This document shows positions 9,823 to 20,008 of a DNA stretch of 64,000 nucleotides, piece by piece. Position 1 is the stretch's first letter. The number at the start of each line of letters is the position of its first letter. The stretch spans positions 310,001 through 374,000 of the forward strand of contig NZ_VTSR01000006.1 in the NCBI RefSeq assembly GCF_008329715.1, given 5' to 3'. The stretch comes from Gimesia chilikensis. GTDB lineage: Bacteria > Planctomycetota > Planctomycetia > Planctomycetales > Planctomycetaceae. The translations under genes were made by a program, and so were the position numbers. The notes beneath the pieces were generated by a model, which ran no database searches, was not told where the DNA came from, and saw only the letters and a list, made by a program, of their open reading frames with translations.

Positions 9823-10956
9823 GTGACTAACCCGGAAACACCGTCCTCTGCGTACATACACGTCCCTTTCTGCCAGCACCGCTGCGGCTACTGTGACTTT
9901 ACGCTCGTCGCCCGCAAGGACCACCTGATCGACGACTATCTGGCTGCCATGGAACAACAGCTCGCGACAGTCGAGTCGGGCACCGAACTGCAGACCCTCT
10001 TCCTGGGAGGGGGCACCCCCACTCATCTGAGCATCGAACAACTGGAACGACTCTTTTCCGCCCTCTTCAACTGGTTTCGTCTGGCGGACGATTGCGAATT
10101 CAGCATTGAAGCCAATCCCCTGAATCTGAGCATTGAGAAAATCGACTTCCTCAAGCAGCGTGGCGTCAACCGAGTCAGCCTTGGTGTCCAGTCCTTTCAC
10201 TCCGAGATACTCACGTTCCTCGAGCGGGATCATCAACCCGAGCAGATCTTTGAAATCGTGCAGAACCTGCAGGCCCGCATTCCCAATACCAGCCTCGATC
10301 TGATCTTCGCGGTCCCCGGTCAAAGCCTGTCGGACTGGGAGTCCTCCCTGGCCGATGCCGTCGGTCTCGGAATTCCCCACCTCTCGACCTACGGCCTGAC
10401 CATCGAGAAGGGAACTTCGTTCTGGAGCCGCCAGCAGTCGGGGCTCTTCGATTTACCCGCGGATGACCTGGCCGGCAGCATGTATGAATTTTCGCTGGAC
10501 TATCTGGGTTCACGGGGAGTGCAGCATTACGAGATTTCGAACTTTGCCCGCCCGGGGTTTGAATGTCGCCACAATGAAGTTTACTGGACCGGCTATCCCT
10601 ACTACGGTTTTGGCCCCGGCGCAGCCAGTTATCTGAATGGCGTTCGCCGCCAGAATCACCGCAGTGTCACTACCTGGCTCAAGCATGTCACCGCCGGCGA
10701 GTCTCCGATCGCGGAACAGGAAGAACTCGATCCCGAATCCCGGGCTCGCGAGGCCATCATCTTCGGCCTCCGCCGTCGCGTCGGCATTAATCTCGCTGAG
10801 TTCGCATCACGTTACGGTTTTTCTATTCCGGAACTGGCGGAATCCGCGATTGAGAGAAATATCGCTGCAGGACTGCTGGAGCAAACCGAAACCCACCTGC
10901 GGCTCACCCAGGCCGGCTGCCTGCTCGCCGATTCCGTGGTTGTCGATTTCCTCTAA
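9823..10956 (+). CDS. hemW: HemW-like radical SAM protein
   Basis: A 377-residue radical SAM protein of the HemW group (formerly called oxygen-independent coproporphyrinogen oxidase-like), implicated in haem handling. YIHVPFCQHRCGYCDF supplies the CX3CX2C iron-sulfur motif (C17, C21, C24). Phenylalanine follows, where true HemN has a fourth cysteine, which favours HemW over HemN. FLGGGTPTHLS is the SAM-binding loop. SIEANPLNLSIEKIDFLK, GVNRVSLGVQSFH and LIFAVPGQSLSDWESSL are family blocks, and the C-terminal HemN-type winged-helix region is present. GTG 9823 is chosen because the residues before it in the longer frame overlap the preceding gene and do not resemble the family. Genes on both sides suggest co-transcription with the phosphomannomutase-like gene. 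Confidence 0.9.
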   Translation: MTNPETPSSAYIHVPFCQHRCGYCDFTLVARKDHLIDDYLAAMEQQLATVESGTELQTLFLGGGTPTHLSIEQLERLFSALFNWFRLADDCEFSIEANPLNLSIEKIDFLKQRGVNRVSLGVQSFHSEILTFLERDHQPEQIFEIVQNLQARIPNTSLDLIFAVPGQSLSDWESSLADAVGLGIPHLSTYGLTIEKGTSFWSRQQSGLFDLPADDLAGSMYEFSLDYLGSRGVQHYEISNFARPGFECRHNEVYWTGYPYYGFGPGAASYLNGVRRQNHRSVTTWLKHVTAGESPIAEQEELDPESRAREAIIFGLRRRVGINLAEFASRYGFSIPELAESAIERNIAAGLLEQTETHLRLTQAGCLLADSVVVDFL

Positions 10957-10967
10957 TCACGGGAGAC

Positions 10968-11996
10968 TCAGTGCCCCTGGTATTCCTGGGTCACCTGGAC
11001 CGTATACTTGCCAGGGAACTTCGTCCAGCCATTCTCCATCTGGCTCCCCAGAATTTCGAACTGCAGTGTTCCTTTCGGCACCAGGAAGTATAGCCCCCCG
11101 TCATAGTCATCATGCACGCAGGGAAAAACCCGATTATTGACGCGGGCTTCCATATGATACCCCAGCCCGCCAATCAACGAATTCAAACCGATTGTGTTTC
11201 GATAGTTGATCAGGTCCGGCATTGGTCCGCCTTCCTGCAGGAAGCGATTCCAGTCCGTATAAAACGCCGCCAGTTGGCTCTGTAGTTCTGTGTAGCGTGG
11301 TTGATCGAGTTGCGTGCCGTGCTGCTTGATATATTCCAGCAGTGCCGGATCGCCCGTTAAATCGACACGAACGATTTCCGTTTTCGCGCCCGGCTTCAGA
11401 CGAACTTTCAATCCGCCCTGTTCCGGACCAAAGAACGTCATTTCCATCAGATCGCTCTGCACCCGACGCGGCGTCTCTTTAAAACTGTTATTCACCGCCT
11501 GGATCACATCCTCAGACAGTCCCAGATCCGATGTTTTCTGCAGTTGCTCCAGGCTTGCATCTTCCGGACTCAGCCGGGCTCCGACAAGATTCCCTTCCAG
11601 ACGCGGACCATAGGTGTAATAGAAATAGCCGGCTGCGCCGAGCATCAGCCCGAAGCAGAGAATGATCAGTAGAATGGGCCCCACGTTCGACCTGCGTCGT
11701 TTCCGCAGATACTGGGCTGTCGCGGTCGATAAAGGTCGTTGTTGAACCGCAACGGAATCACCTGCCGGTGGTGCGGCTTCCTGTGATGCTCCAGCCGGGG
11801 CATCCATGGCGGGAGCCTGCGTTTGAGAAACAGCCTGCGTTTCCTGGGCGGCAGGGGTAGCCTGCTCGCTCATGGCGAATGGATTGGGAATTACGAGCTT
11901 CGTGCCGCAACGGGGGCAATCCCCCTGTTTGCCTGCGGAAGCATCGGGAACCTTCAACGTGGAAGTACAGTACGGACAATCAAATTGTATTGCCAT
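10968..11996 (-). CDS. Zinc-ribbon, single-pass membrane protein of unknown function
   Basis: A 342-residue protein of a common planctomycete design. The N-terminal zinc ribbon has two CXXC pairs (CPYC at residues 7-10, CPRC at about 28-31). A low-complexity Ala/Gln/Pro-rich linker follows (about 40-95), then a basic RKRRR stretch and one transmembrane helix (VGPILLIILCFGLMLGAAGY) at about 105-125. The remaining ~215 residues should lie outside the cytoplasm. They contain NSFKETPRRVQSDLMEMTFF and a C-terminal beta-rich part (FPCVHDDYDGGLYFLVPKG) that resembles no named family. The zinc ribbon probably binds nucleic acid or protein in the cytoplasm. Its stop codon lies 11 bp from the convergent hemW stop. 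Confidence 0.75.
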   Translation of the reverse strand: MAIQFDCPYCTSTLKVPDASAGKQGDCPRCGTKLVIPNPFAMSEQATPAAQETQAVSQTQAPAMDAPAGASQEAAPPAGDSVAVQQRPLSTATAQYLRKRRRSNVGPILLIILCFGLMLGAAGYFYYTYGPRLEGNLVGARLSPEDASLEQLQKTSDLGLSEDVIQAVNNSFKETPRRVQSDLMEMTFFGPEQGGLKVRLKPGAKTEIVRVDLTGDPALLEYIKQHGTQLDQPRYTELQSQLAAFYTDWNRFLQEGGPMPDLINYRNTIGLNSLIGGLGYHMEARVNNRVFPCVHDDYDGGLYFLVPKGTLQFEILGSQMENGWTKFPGKYTVQVTQEYQGH

Positions 11997-12186
11997 GTCT
12001 CAACTCAATATTATGTCTGGGTTTATATAATCGGGACGAACGAGGAAGGCGTTCGTTCTTCCGTCTGATTGAGGCGCAAACGTTGGGTGGGAACTCAGGA
12101 GCGTCAATTTCAATTATAAGGATATTCAGCCCGAAGACCAGACTGTTTTCCAGCAGGAAACCGCATTCTCGAGGGGCGAGAACCGG

Positions 12187-15165
12187 TTATTTCAATGATT
12201 CGAGATATGCCAGCAGATGAGCGGCCTGCTCGGCTGTCAGGTCGCGGAGTAACTGGTCGGGCATCAGCGATTTCTTCTGCATCACCACAGTTTCCACATC
12301 CTGCACCGGGATCTCCAGAAGTTCGTTTTTGGCATCCTTCAACACCACACCCGCATCGTCTCTACGGACCAGCAGACCACTGACCACTTTCCCGGAACGC
12401 AGCTCGACCACGCAGGTAAAATATTTCTCATCGATCTTTTTCGATGGTTCAATAATATTCTCCAGCAGCTCCTGCCGTGACAGCTTCTTGCCAATCTGGG
12501 TCAGGTCAGGGCCGAGCTCTTTCCCATGCTGATGCACACGATGACAATTCCGGCACTGCAGTCCCGCCATCTCCATGAACAGTCGCTTCCCTTCCCGCGA
12601 ATCTCCCGGCAAAGATAGCAGTGCCCGATGGTCGATGTTCTGCCCCAGCCGTTTAACCCGCTGATCCTCAGGCAGGAATCGTTCGAACAGATCGCGTACC
12701 AGTGGATTCTCACCCTGTGTCGCCAGCCGTATGATCTGCTTCTGCGTGTCCTCCGACATCGGTTTCCGATCCAGGGCACTCAACAGCAGCAGCCCTCCGC
12801 TGGTAGTTCCGAGGACTTCCTGCAGTTTCTGTCCGGAAAACTCCTGGTCTTCAATCTGTATCGCGTCTTCCAATAGGTTGACCTGAAGGTTCCGCTGACG
12901 GGCGATTTCGAACTGCAGCTCATGCGGACGTGTTGGCAGTCGTTCGATCCATTCCTGAATTAACCGGGTCCCTTCGACATCAACAATCGATGAACCCGAA
13001 TAAGGCATCCGCCCTTTTCCCAGTTTGCTCATGCGATAGAGCAGCACCGATCGGAACGGATCGCCTGGAGCAATCACTTCTGCCCCGAGAATCTCAAACT
13101 TCCCCTGGGTGGGTGTCACTCCTACTGCTTTCATCGCTTCCAGATCGAAAGAAGCATCGAGTTCAATCGTCGAACCGCCTCCGCCGTTATTGCGATGACA
13201 GTGTCTGCAGTTCGCATGCAGGTAAGATCGGGCCCGCAGGTTCAACGCTGCCGCGGTGTTGTGTGGATCCACCAGATAATGTGCCTTAGTCCCCTTTGAT
13301 TTATTCCACACCGATTCAGGCAGCACCTTGATGTGCGCCAGAGCCCGCAACTGGTTGTCGACGACATCACCGAATTTGCGTTCCCGGTTGAGTTGTGCTT
13401 CTTCGAAGGAAAGCACCGACAGATAATTCTGGTAGGGCGTATGACAGACCGCACACTCCGCCCGACTGGAAACCCGCCATTCGTAGTTCAGCTTTCCGTC
13501 CGGATGGTCTGCATCGGTTATCTCCAGTTTGATGCTGTCCCCTTCAGTGGGGACCAGAGTCGCATCGGTCTGATCCTCGTTCCAGCGATAAGAATATCCC
13601 TGCCAGCGGGCCCCGTTGAAGTGTAACAGCTGTGTTTCGAGCCGCAGGGCCGTCTGCGGATTCCCACGCTCCGTCTCCAGCGAAATGGTTTTCACCAGCA
13701 CCGTATCTTTGGGGAAATTCCAGAACCGTTTCTGCACGACTTCAATCGTGGTATCAGGAGGCAAGGCGATGAAGCGTTCGGAGGTCGCGTAGTCCGCCCA
13801 GGCAGGTGCATTGATTTCGTACGGAATCACACCCGCGGCCACCTGATGCTTTTCGGTTGATTCGAATAAACCGGTCTGGCTCAATCGGGTCGGGAAATCC
13901 GGGTTATGGTCGGATTCCTTAATCGGCGCCAGCCGATGAAAGGCGCCTCCTTCGATGTCAACGATGTAAACTTCGCCTGCATCATCGATGGCAAAGGCGG
14001 TTACTTTTAACGTCGAATTCGCCAGCTCCTGGTGCCAGTTGACCCGCTGATTTTCATAACGCAACCCCCAGAGTTTTCCCGTGGAATAGTCACCGTAGAT
14101 GTAAGTATCTTTCAGATCAGGCAGGCGCGCGCCTCCATAAAAGTAGCCTCCTGTAATCGAACGGGCTTCGCGATGCGAATGGGCAATCGTGGGTGGCAGA
14201 ATGGGCGTCGGTCCCAGTTGATTCCCCGGCTTGACCGGCTGGCGGCCTTCTTTGATACTCCAGCCATAGTTACCGCCCTTTTCGACGCGATAGACGAGTT
14301 CCCACAGTTCCCAGCCGACATCGCCCACCCATAAATCACCGCTCTTGGGGTCGAAGCACATCTTCCACGGATTACGAAATCCGAACGCCCAGATTTCAGG
14401 CCTCACGTTTGGCAGCTTCACAAACGGATTATCCGCGGGAATCGCATAGGGCAGGTCCTGACTGCGTTGATCGACGTCGATTCGCAGCACACAGGAGAGC
14501 AGGTTGCTCACGTCCTGTCCGGCATTATGAATGTCCGGCGGTGAAGCGGGTCCCCCATCACCTGTTGAGATGTAAAGATAGCCATCCGGTCCAAACCGCA
14601 GGCAGCCACCATTGTGTCCGCCCGACAGCCACTCGATCAAAGTTTCTTCCGATTCCGGATCGCAGTGCAGCCGATTCGCATCCTGTACCTTGAACCGCGA
14701 GACCCGCGTCCCTTCGGGCAGGCCTGGCTTTAAGACATAGCAGATATAAACATATCCGTTTTCTTCAAAGCGGGGATGAAACGCCATCCCGTAAATTTCA
14801 TTCAGTTCGGGGACATGCTGCTTGAGATCCAGAAACAGTTCGGTTTCGGAAGTCCCCTGATCCTGGTAATCGAACGAAAAGATCTTCCCCTTGCGCTCGG
14901 CAACAAAAAAGCGTTTCATACCTGGCGCGGTCGCGACCACCAGGGGTTGATTGAATTTCAACTGGGGAAAGGCCCGCTCGGTTTCGTAAGGCAATGCGGG
15001 ATCGGGGCTCCCCTGTACCTTCGAAGTCGTCCAGGGAATCCGTTTCTCGATCCCGTACTGAGCATCCTGCGCCTGCAGACGTCCCTGCAGGCAAAAGAGT
15101 CCCGTCAGGACCAGTGACCAGACTAACCAGACTCGGGAATCAGACTTTTTTCCAGGGGCCTTCAT
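12187..15165 (-). CDS. Secreted sugar dehydrogenase-like propeller with c-type haem domains
   Basis: A 992-residue exported protein. The signal peptide (WLVWSLVLTGLFCLQG) is followed by a glucose/sorbosone-dehydrogenase-type beta-propeller with its diagnostic blocks: GMAFHPRFEENGYVYICY, SGGHNGGCLRFGPDGYLYIS, TGDGGPAS, FGFRNPWKMCFDP, GDVGWELWE and GGNYGWSIKEGR. Three CXXCH haem sites follow: CAVCH near residue 571, CRHCH near 653 and CRNCH near 871. The last belongs to a C-terminal cytochrome domain of the planctomycete type (LGPDLTQIGKKLSRQELLENI). It is probably a periplasmic dehydrogenase passing electrons to an internal cytochrome; the substrate is unknown. ATG 15165, with AGAGGA upstream, is preferred over the longer frame from 15240 because it places the signal peptide at the N-terminus. 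Confidence 0.9.
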   Translation of the reverse strand: MKAPGKKSDSRVWLVWSLVLTGLFCLQGRLQAQDAQYGIEKRIPWTTSKVQGSPDPALPYETERAFPQLKFNQPLVVATAPGMKRFFVAERKGKIFSFDYQDQGTSETELFLDLKQHVPELNEIYGMAFHPRFEENGYVYICYVLKPGLPEGTRVSRFKVQDANRLHCDPESEETLIEWLSGGHNGGCLRFGPDGYLYISTGDGGPASPPDIHNAGQDVSNLLSCVLRIDVDQRSQDLPYAIPADNPFVKLPNVRPEIWAFGFRNPWKMCFDPKSGDLWVGDVGWELWELVYRVEKGGNYGWSIKEGRQPVKPGNQLGPTPILPPTIAHSHREARSITGGYFYGGARLPDLKDTYIYGDYSTGKLWGLRYENQRVNWHQELANSTLKVTAFAIDDAGEVYIVDIEGGAFHRLAPIKESDHNPDFPTRLSQTGLFESTEKHQVAAGVIPYEINAPAWADYATSERFIALPPDTTIEVVQKRFWNFPKDTVLVKTISLETERGNPQTALRLETQLLHFNGARWQGYSYRWNEDQTDATLVPTEGDSIKLEITDADHPDGKLNYEWRVSSRAECAVCHTPYQNYLSVLSFEEAQLNRERKFGDVVDNQLRALAHIKVLPESVWNKSKGTKAHYLVDPHNTAAALNLRARSYLHANCRHCHRNNGGGGSTIELDASFDLEAMKAVGVTPTQGKFEILGAEVIAPGDPFRSVLLYRMSKLGKGRMPYSGSSIVDVEGTRLIQEWIERLPTRPHELQFEIARQRNLQVNLLEDAIQIEDQEFSGQKLQEVLGTTSGGLLLLSALDRKPMSEDTQKQIIRLATQGENPLVRDLFERFLPEDQRVKRLGQNIDHRALLSLPGDSREGKRLFMEMAGLQCRNCHRVHQHGKELGPDLTQIGKKLSRQELLENIIEPSKKIDEKYFTCVVELRSGKVVSGLLVRRDDAGVVLKDAKNELLEIPVQDVETVVMQKKSLMPDQLLRDLTAEQAAHLLAYLESLK

Positions 15166-15348
15166 GCAGAGCAGTCCTCTTCTTCTGTGAGAGATGCAGG
15201 AGCCCGTCTTCGCCCCCGCTGAATGGATCCTTCGTCGCATCCTCTGATACTATTCAACCTGCTGTCCCCACCGAATGCAATTCCGAATGCCGCTTCGTGC
15301 TGCGGAACATGGATCTTTTCCACACGGTTCTCAAATGTGAACCAGCGG

Positions 15349-17679
15349 TTACCGCATGTTAACCGGATCCACATCGATGATATATTCGATCCCCTTTTCC
15401 CGAGGCAGTTTGGGATCCACTTCCCGCCACAGTTGCAGAATCTCTTCCACATTCACCGCAGCCAGCTGGAAATGGTAGCGAAAATATTTCTTCAACCTGA
15501 TGATCGGCGCCGGGGCCGGGCCCAGAATCTGCACACTCAGTTTCCGTTCTTCTGCGGCATCATGGAGAATCTCGGCAATCTGTCGTGCGAACTTTTCCAC
15601 ATGCTCTTCGTGGGGACCACGTAGAATCACCCGGGCGTAATGCGAAAAAGGAGGTGCGAGCATCTCTTTACGGTGCCCCAGCTCCAAACGGGCAAACCCC
15701 AGGAAGTCATGCTCTGCGGCTTTCACGATGGCGGGCTCGGCCGGCGAGGTTGTCTGCACAAACACGCGTCCCCCCTGCATACCCCGCCCCGTACGTCCGG
15801 CGACCTGCGCAATCAACTGAAACGTCCGCTCCGAGGCAAACAGATCGGGTTGATGCAGCATCGTATCCGCGTCGATCACGCCCACGAGCGTTACGTTCGG
15901 GAAGTCGAGTCCTTTCGCAATCATCTGCGTTCCCAGTAGGATATCGACCTCACCCGCGGCGAAGGCATTGAGCACCTTCGCATGACTGCCGACACCACGC
16001 ATGGTATCGCTGTCCATTCGCTTGCAGGTATAGTTCGGAAACTTCGCTTTAACCTCTTCCTCCAGTCGTTGTGTCCCCGTTCCCACATACCGCAGTCCAG
16101 GTGCCCCACAGCTGGGACAGTTCGTTGGCGGCTTGCTGGAAAAATCACAACTGTGACAGACCGCGAGGCTCTTATCCCGATGCCAGGTCAGTGAGATCTC
16201 ACAGTGCGGACACTTCACCGAGTTTCCACACCCTTTACACCACAGTGCCGGCGAATAGCCGCGGAGATTCAGGAATAGAATCACCTGCCCCCCCGCTTCG
16301 AGTGCGTGCTGCATGCCTGTGAAAAGCACACGTCCGAGCGACTCGTTTCGCCTGACCTGCACATCATTGCGAACATCGATGATATTCACACCGGGCATCG
16401 GCAGATTATTCACCCGCTTAGGCATTGAGATCAGCGTGTCTTTCTTCTCAATCACCCGCAGCCAGGAATTCAGCGTGGGTGTCGCCGACCCTAGAATCAA
16501 AGGGACCTTCTCCAGTTCGGAACGTTTTCGTGCCACTTCGCGGGCATGATAACGAGGCGCGGTCTCCTGCTTGAAACTGGTTTCGTGCTCTTCATCGATG
16601 ATGATCAGCCCCAGATGCGGTGCGGGAGCGAACACAGCACTCCGGGCTCCCACAATCACCTGCACCTTACCGGCCGCGATATTCTGCCAGTGGTAATGAC
16701 GGTCGCTGTCGCTCAAATGACTGTGCAGTACCGCCACCGAATCGAAACGGGAACGAAACCGCTGAATCGCCTGCGGGGTCAGACTGATTTCGGGAACCAG
16801 GACAATCGCCTGCTGACCGTAGCTGACGACTTCGCGGATCGCCTGGATGTAAACTTCGGTTTTGCCACTACCTGTCACACCCTGCAGGACGAACGTTTCG
16901 CTCCGCTGCCCCCGGATCGCGGACAGAATCTGATCCAGCGCCATCCGCTGGTCCCGGTTCAACTGCAGATCATCCTGCTTGGTGATGTGTGCATAAGCCG
17001 CATCGTCGCCATTTTCGAAATGCTGTACCCGTTTCTGATGACTGCGAATCAACGTCTTCTTTTTCAGAGTCTGAACCGGGCCGGATCCACAGCCGGCGGC
17101 GGCCATGATCTGATCCATCGTCAGCGGCTGGTCGGCAGATTTGAGTGCATCGTAGACGGCCCGCTGTTTGGCCGGCAGCCGTTCGACTTCTTCGGGAATA
17201 TTTCTCCCCTGTAGTGCACGCGGATCGGTCAGTTCAAACACCGTTACCATCCGGGTGCCCGCCTGGTTCTTGACGCCGGCAGGAACGACACAGTCCAGCA
17301 CCTGCCCCCAACTGCACAGGTAGCGGTCTGCAATCCAGCGGGTCAGCTTCAGCATCTTGGCGCTGAACAGCGGGCGGCTGTCCAGAATGGTATCGACCGA
17401 CTTCAGACGCACACTGGGCTGATCTTCATCCGCCGGTCCCACGCCGACACAATAGCCGGGCGAAAGTTGATTGCCCCGACCAAAGGGGACCTGCACTCGA
17501 TGTCCGGGCTTGAGCAACGGGCGCATCGACTCCGGCACCAGGTAATGAAACACGCGGTCCACCGGTCGATTCAGAACGATTTGTGCCAGATACAGATTCT
17601 GTGAATTCCGCTCCCAGGGCATCGGGTTTTCGGGGAGCTCTTCATCTTCAAACAGGCTCTGTTGCTTCGGTTTACTCAT
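15349..17679 (-). CDS. priA: Primosomal protein N' (replication restart helicase PriA)
   Basis: A 776-residue PriA helicase, which reloads the replisome at stalled forks. In order: the N-terminal 3'-DNA-binding domain (VFHYLVPESMRPLLKPGHRV, VPFGRG); the helicase core with Walker A GVTGSGKTEVY, motif II IIIDEEHETSFKQ and GSATPTLNS; the zinc-binding insertion with paired cysteines (CKGCGNSVKCPHCEISL, then CHSCDF and NCPSCG); GTQMIAKGLDFPNVTLVGV and QVAGRTGRG in the second lobe; and the C-terminal domain ending PREKGIEYIIDVDPVNMR. All catalytic motifs are intact and the length is normal. The start is placed at ATG 17679 (MSKPKQQ) rather than the longer frame from 17712. It reads divergently from nadD. 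Confidence 0.97.
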   Translation of the reverse strand: MSKPKQQSLFEDEELPENPMPWERNSQNLYLAQIVLNRPVDRVFHYLVPESMRPLLKPGHRVQVPFGRGNQLSPGYCVGVGPADEDQPSVRLKSVDTILDSRPLFSAKMLKLTRWIADRYLCSWGQVLDCVVPAGVKNQAGTRMVTVFELTDPRALQGRNIPEEVERLPAKQRAVYDALKSADQPLTMDQIMAAAGCGSGPVQTLKKKTLIRSHQKRVQHFENGDDAAYAHITKQDDLQLNRDQRMALDQILSAIRGQRSETFVLQGVTGSGKTEVYIQAIREVVSYGQQAIVLVPEISLTPQAIQRFRSRFDSVAVLHSHLSDSDRHYHWQNIAAGKVQVIVGARSAVFAPAPHLGLIIIDEEHETSFKQETAPRYHAREVARKRSELEKVPLILGSATPTLNSWLRVIEKKDTLISMPKRVNNLPMPGVNIIDVRNDVQVRRNESLGRVLFTGMQHALEAGGQVILFLNLRGYSPALWCKGCGNSVKCPHCEISLTWHRDKSLAVCHSCDFSSKPPTNCPSCGAPGLRYVGTGTQRLEEEVKAKFPNYTCKRMDSDTMRGVGSHAKVLNAFAAGEVDILLGTQMIAKGLDFPNVTLVGVIDADTMLHQPDLFASERTFQLIAQVAGRTGRGMQGGRVFVQTTSPAEPAIVKAAEHDFLGFARLELGHRKEMLAPPFSHYARVILRGPHEEHVEKFARQIAEILHDAAEERKLSVQILGPAPAPIIRLKKYFRYHFQLAAVNVEEILQLWREVDPKLPREKGIEYIIDVDPVNMR

Positions 17680-17845
17680 ACAGCCAGCAGGATATACTAG
17701 GGAAAAGGTCAAATCGTTTTGTAACTCTTTGACAGCAGTAACTCAACAAACAAACTCGACTATCGAGCATTCGATACAAAAGATTCTTTCAGTGATGCCC
17801 CCTGCTCACTCAGCTCCTCCGCTGAAAGATAGAAATGATTCACAG

Positions 17846-18448
17846 ATGCGTATTGGAATTTTTGGAGGAACCTTCGATCCCATCCATAACGGTCACCTGC
17901 TCCTCGCCGAACAGTGCCGCGAACAGGCTGCCCTGGATGAAGTCTGGCTGATCCCCGCCGGTTCTCCCCCGCACAAGGAAACAACCGGCATTACAGCCGG
18001 GAAACAGCGTCGCGAAATGCTGGAATTCGCGATCGCCGGCAACCCCAGCTTCGTCATTCAGGACCTGGAACTGCACCGCGACGGTCCCAGCTACACGGTA
18101 GATACGCTACACCAACTCAAAGAATCCCACCCCGCCGACGACTTTTTCCTGATCATCGGAGCCGACTCCGTTCGCGACTTCCACACCTGGCGCGAGCCGG
18201 AAGCGATTCTTGACCAGGCACACCTGATCGGCGTCAATCGCCCTAACATTAGTCTACCAGACCTTAGCAATCTGACAGACAAGCTTGGCGATACGGTCAT
18301 TACCAAAATCTCCTGGGTCACCATGCCCGGCATCGATCTCTCCTCTACCGACATCCGCCAGCGGGTTCGCGAAAACAAAAGTGTCCGCTACATGACGCCG
18401 CGGGCCGTCGAAGTTTATATCCACAATAACAGGCTGTATTTAGACTGA
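17846..18448 (+). CDS. nadD: Nicotinate-nucleotide adenylyltransferase
   Basis: A 200-residue NadD, which adenylates nicotinate mononucleotide in NAD synthesis. The N-terminal nucleotidyltransferase signature GIFGGTFDPIHNGHLLLAE includes the conserved HNGH. Further on are IPAGSPPHK, the IIGADSVRDFHTW block and the C-terminal LSSTDIRQRVRE motif, all expected for the family. The frame runs open from 17729, but ATG 17846 places the Rossmann strand at the N-terminus as in other NadD proteins. The extra 39 upstream residues are Ser/Thr/Pro-rich and unlike the family. The ribosome-binding site is weak. No other NAD synthesis gene is adjacent. Confidence 0.95.
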   Translation: MRIGIFGGTFDPIHNGHLLLAEQCREQAALDEVWLIPAGSPPHKETTGITAGKQRREMLEFAIAGNPSFVIQDLELHRDGPSYTVDTLHQLKESHPADDFFLIIGADSVRDFHTWREPEAILDQAHLIGVNRPNISLPDLSNLTDKLGDTVITKISWVTMPGIDLSSTDIRQRVRENKSVRYMTPRAVEVYIHNNRLYLD

Positions 18449-18808
18449 GTTTTCCCTAAACTGGGATTTAAACATCGCTTAAGACGGGCGAACCGCCTAT
18501 AAATCAGTGCTGACTACTGGAAATTCCCGGTCAGTTTGATCAGAATTAGAACAGTAGACACGTACGGTGTTGAAATGGAACGATGCCAGTGAGCGCTCTA
18601 CGGTGTTTATTACGGAAGGGAATGGATTACCAGCGTTGGATATTGCGCGCCCCAATCAAACCTGCCTGATTTATCTCACCAGACGAAACAGACGACTTCG
18701 CATGCCTGTCCCCGCACAGCAAAACGGATTCGAAATGGAACACCCGCCAGCGTGAATCATCATTCAGCCTGATCAACGGATCGAAAGAGTAAGGAAAACC
18801 TCGGCGTC
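18449..18808. other. Intergenic region upstream of the Fe-ADH operon
   Basis: This 360-bp spacer separates nadD from the five-gene operon and should contain the operon promoter. A 62-codon frame at 18567-18755 has no ribosome-binding site or recognisable product and is not called. No clear operator or riboswitch was seen. Confidence 0.45.
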
Positions 18809-20008
18809 ATGGATTCGAAATCTTCAACCAAACTGAAAACGGATCAGGGAGAAGGAGCCTCACTTTCTGCCTTTGACTATCAGCCCCGCACCAGAATCGT
18901 CTTTGGTGGGGGAACCCTGAGCCGGTTGGGAGAACTCGCCGTCGAACAGGGCGCAAAACATGTGCTGCTGGTCACCGATAAAGGTCTCGCGGAAGCCGGT
19001 CACGAAGCCGGCGGTGTCGCTTCGCTCGAACAGGCAGGCGTTGAAATCACCATCTTTGACGACGTTCACGCCAACCCCACCACCGAAGACGTCGAACGCG
19101 GACTGGCCGTCGCCCGTCAGCAACCGATCGATCTCATCGTCGGCCTCGGAGGCGGCAGCAGTATGGATTGTGCCAAGGGCATCAACTTCCTGCTCACCAA
19201 CGGCGGCAAAATGGAAGACTACTGGGGAGTCGGCAAAGCCTCGAAACCCATGCTCCCCCTGATCGCGGTTCCCACCACCGCGGGAACCGGCAGTGAAGCC
19301 CAGTCGTTCGCCGTCATCGCGCATCCCGAAACACACATGAAGATGGCCTGCGGCGATAAAAAAGCCGCCTGCCGCGTCGCCATCCTCGATCCCGAACTCA
19401 CGCTGACCATGCCCCGCTCGGTGACCCACGTCACAGGCATCGATGCCCTGAGCCACGCTCTCGAAACATACGTCACCAAACCCCGCAATGAAATCTCGCG
19501 ACTCTTCAGCCGTCGCGCCTGGTCTCTGCTCGCTCATAGTTTCCCCCAGGTTCTCAATACACCCGATGACCTGACCGCCCGCGGCAATATGCAGCTGGGA
19601 GCCCACTTCGCCGGAGCCGCCATCGAAAATTCAATGCTCGGTGCCACACACGCACTCGCGAACCCCCTCTCAGCACATTTTGGTCTCACACACGGCGTTG
19701 CCATCGGCATCATGCTCCCTCATGTAATCCGTTTTAATGCGGAACTGGTTGGCGAGCATTACTCGCAGCTCGCGTCCGACATCGGTCTCTGTGACCCACA
19801 CGATCCCGCGGGCCCGGGTCTGCTGGCCGAACACATCCAGTCCCTTGTTTCATTAGCGGGAGCTCCGACCACACTCACTGAATGTGAAGTCGACACCGGC
19901 CTGTTCGATCAGCTGGCCGAAGAAGCCTCCCGACAGTGGACCGGGAACTTCAACCCCCGCCCCGTCGATCAGTCCTCTTTACGGGAATTGTATGAATGCG
20001 CGTACTAA
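18809..20008 (+). CDS. Iron-containing alcohol dehydrogenase
   Basis: A 399-residue group III (Fe-type) alcohol dehydrogenase. The N-terminal Rossmann-like domain has VFGGGTL at about 31-37 and the nucleotide-binding [13 protein letters not shown] at about 112-124. [11 protein letters not shown] follows. The four metal ligands fall at D212, H216, H281 and H295, a spacing (4, 65, 14) nearly that of the E. coli FucO set (4, 63, 14), so a metal-dependent NAD(P)-linked dehydrogenase is expected. The substrate is not predictable. It is the first gene of an operon: its stop overlaps the start of the exported propeller gene by 13 bp, and a HemN-like enzyme, a chorismate-lyase-like protein and an FAD enzyme follow. 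It could oxidise or reduce an alcohol or aldehyde intermediate of that pathway, which is inference. Confidence 0.9.
   Translation: MDSKSSTKLKTDQGEGASLSAFDYQPRTRIVFGGGTLSRLGELAVEQGAKHVLLVTDKGLAEAGHEAGGVASLEQAGVEITIFDDVHANPTTEDVERGLAVARQQPIDLIVGLGGGSSMDCAKGINFLLTNGGKMEDYWGVGKASKPMLPLIAVPTTAGTGSEAQSFAVIAHPETHMKMACGDKKAACRVAILDPELTLTMPRSVTHVTGIDALSHALETYVTKPRNEISRLFSRRAWSLLAHSFPQVLNTPDDLTARGNMQLGAHFAGAAIENSMLGATHALANPLSAHFGLTHGVAIGIMLPHVIRFNAELVGEHYSQLASDIGLCDPHDPAGPGLLAEHIQSLVSLAGAPTTLTECEVDTGLFDQLAEEASRQWTGNFNPRPVDQSSLRELYECAY

Noticed and set aside
18567-18755. 62-codon frame upstream of the alcohol dehydrogenase
   Set aside because: No ribosome-binding site, atypical composition and no recognisable product.
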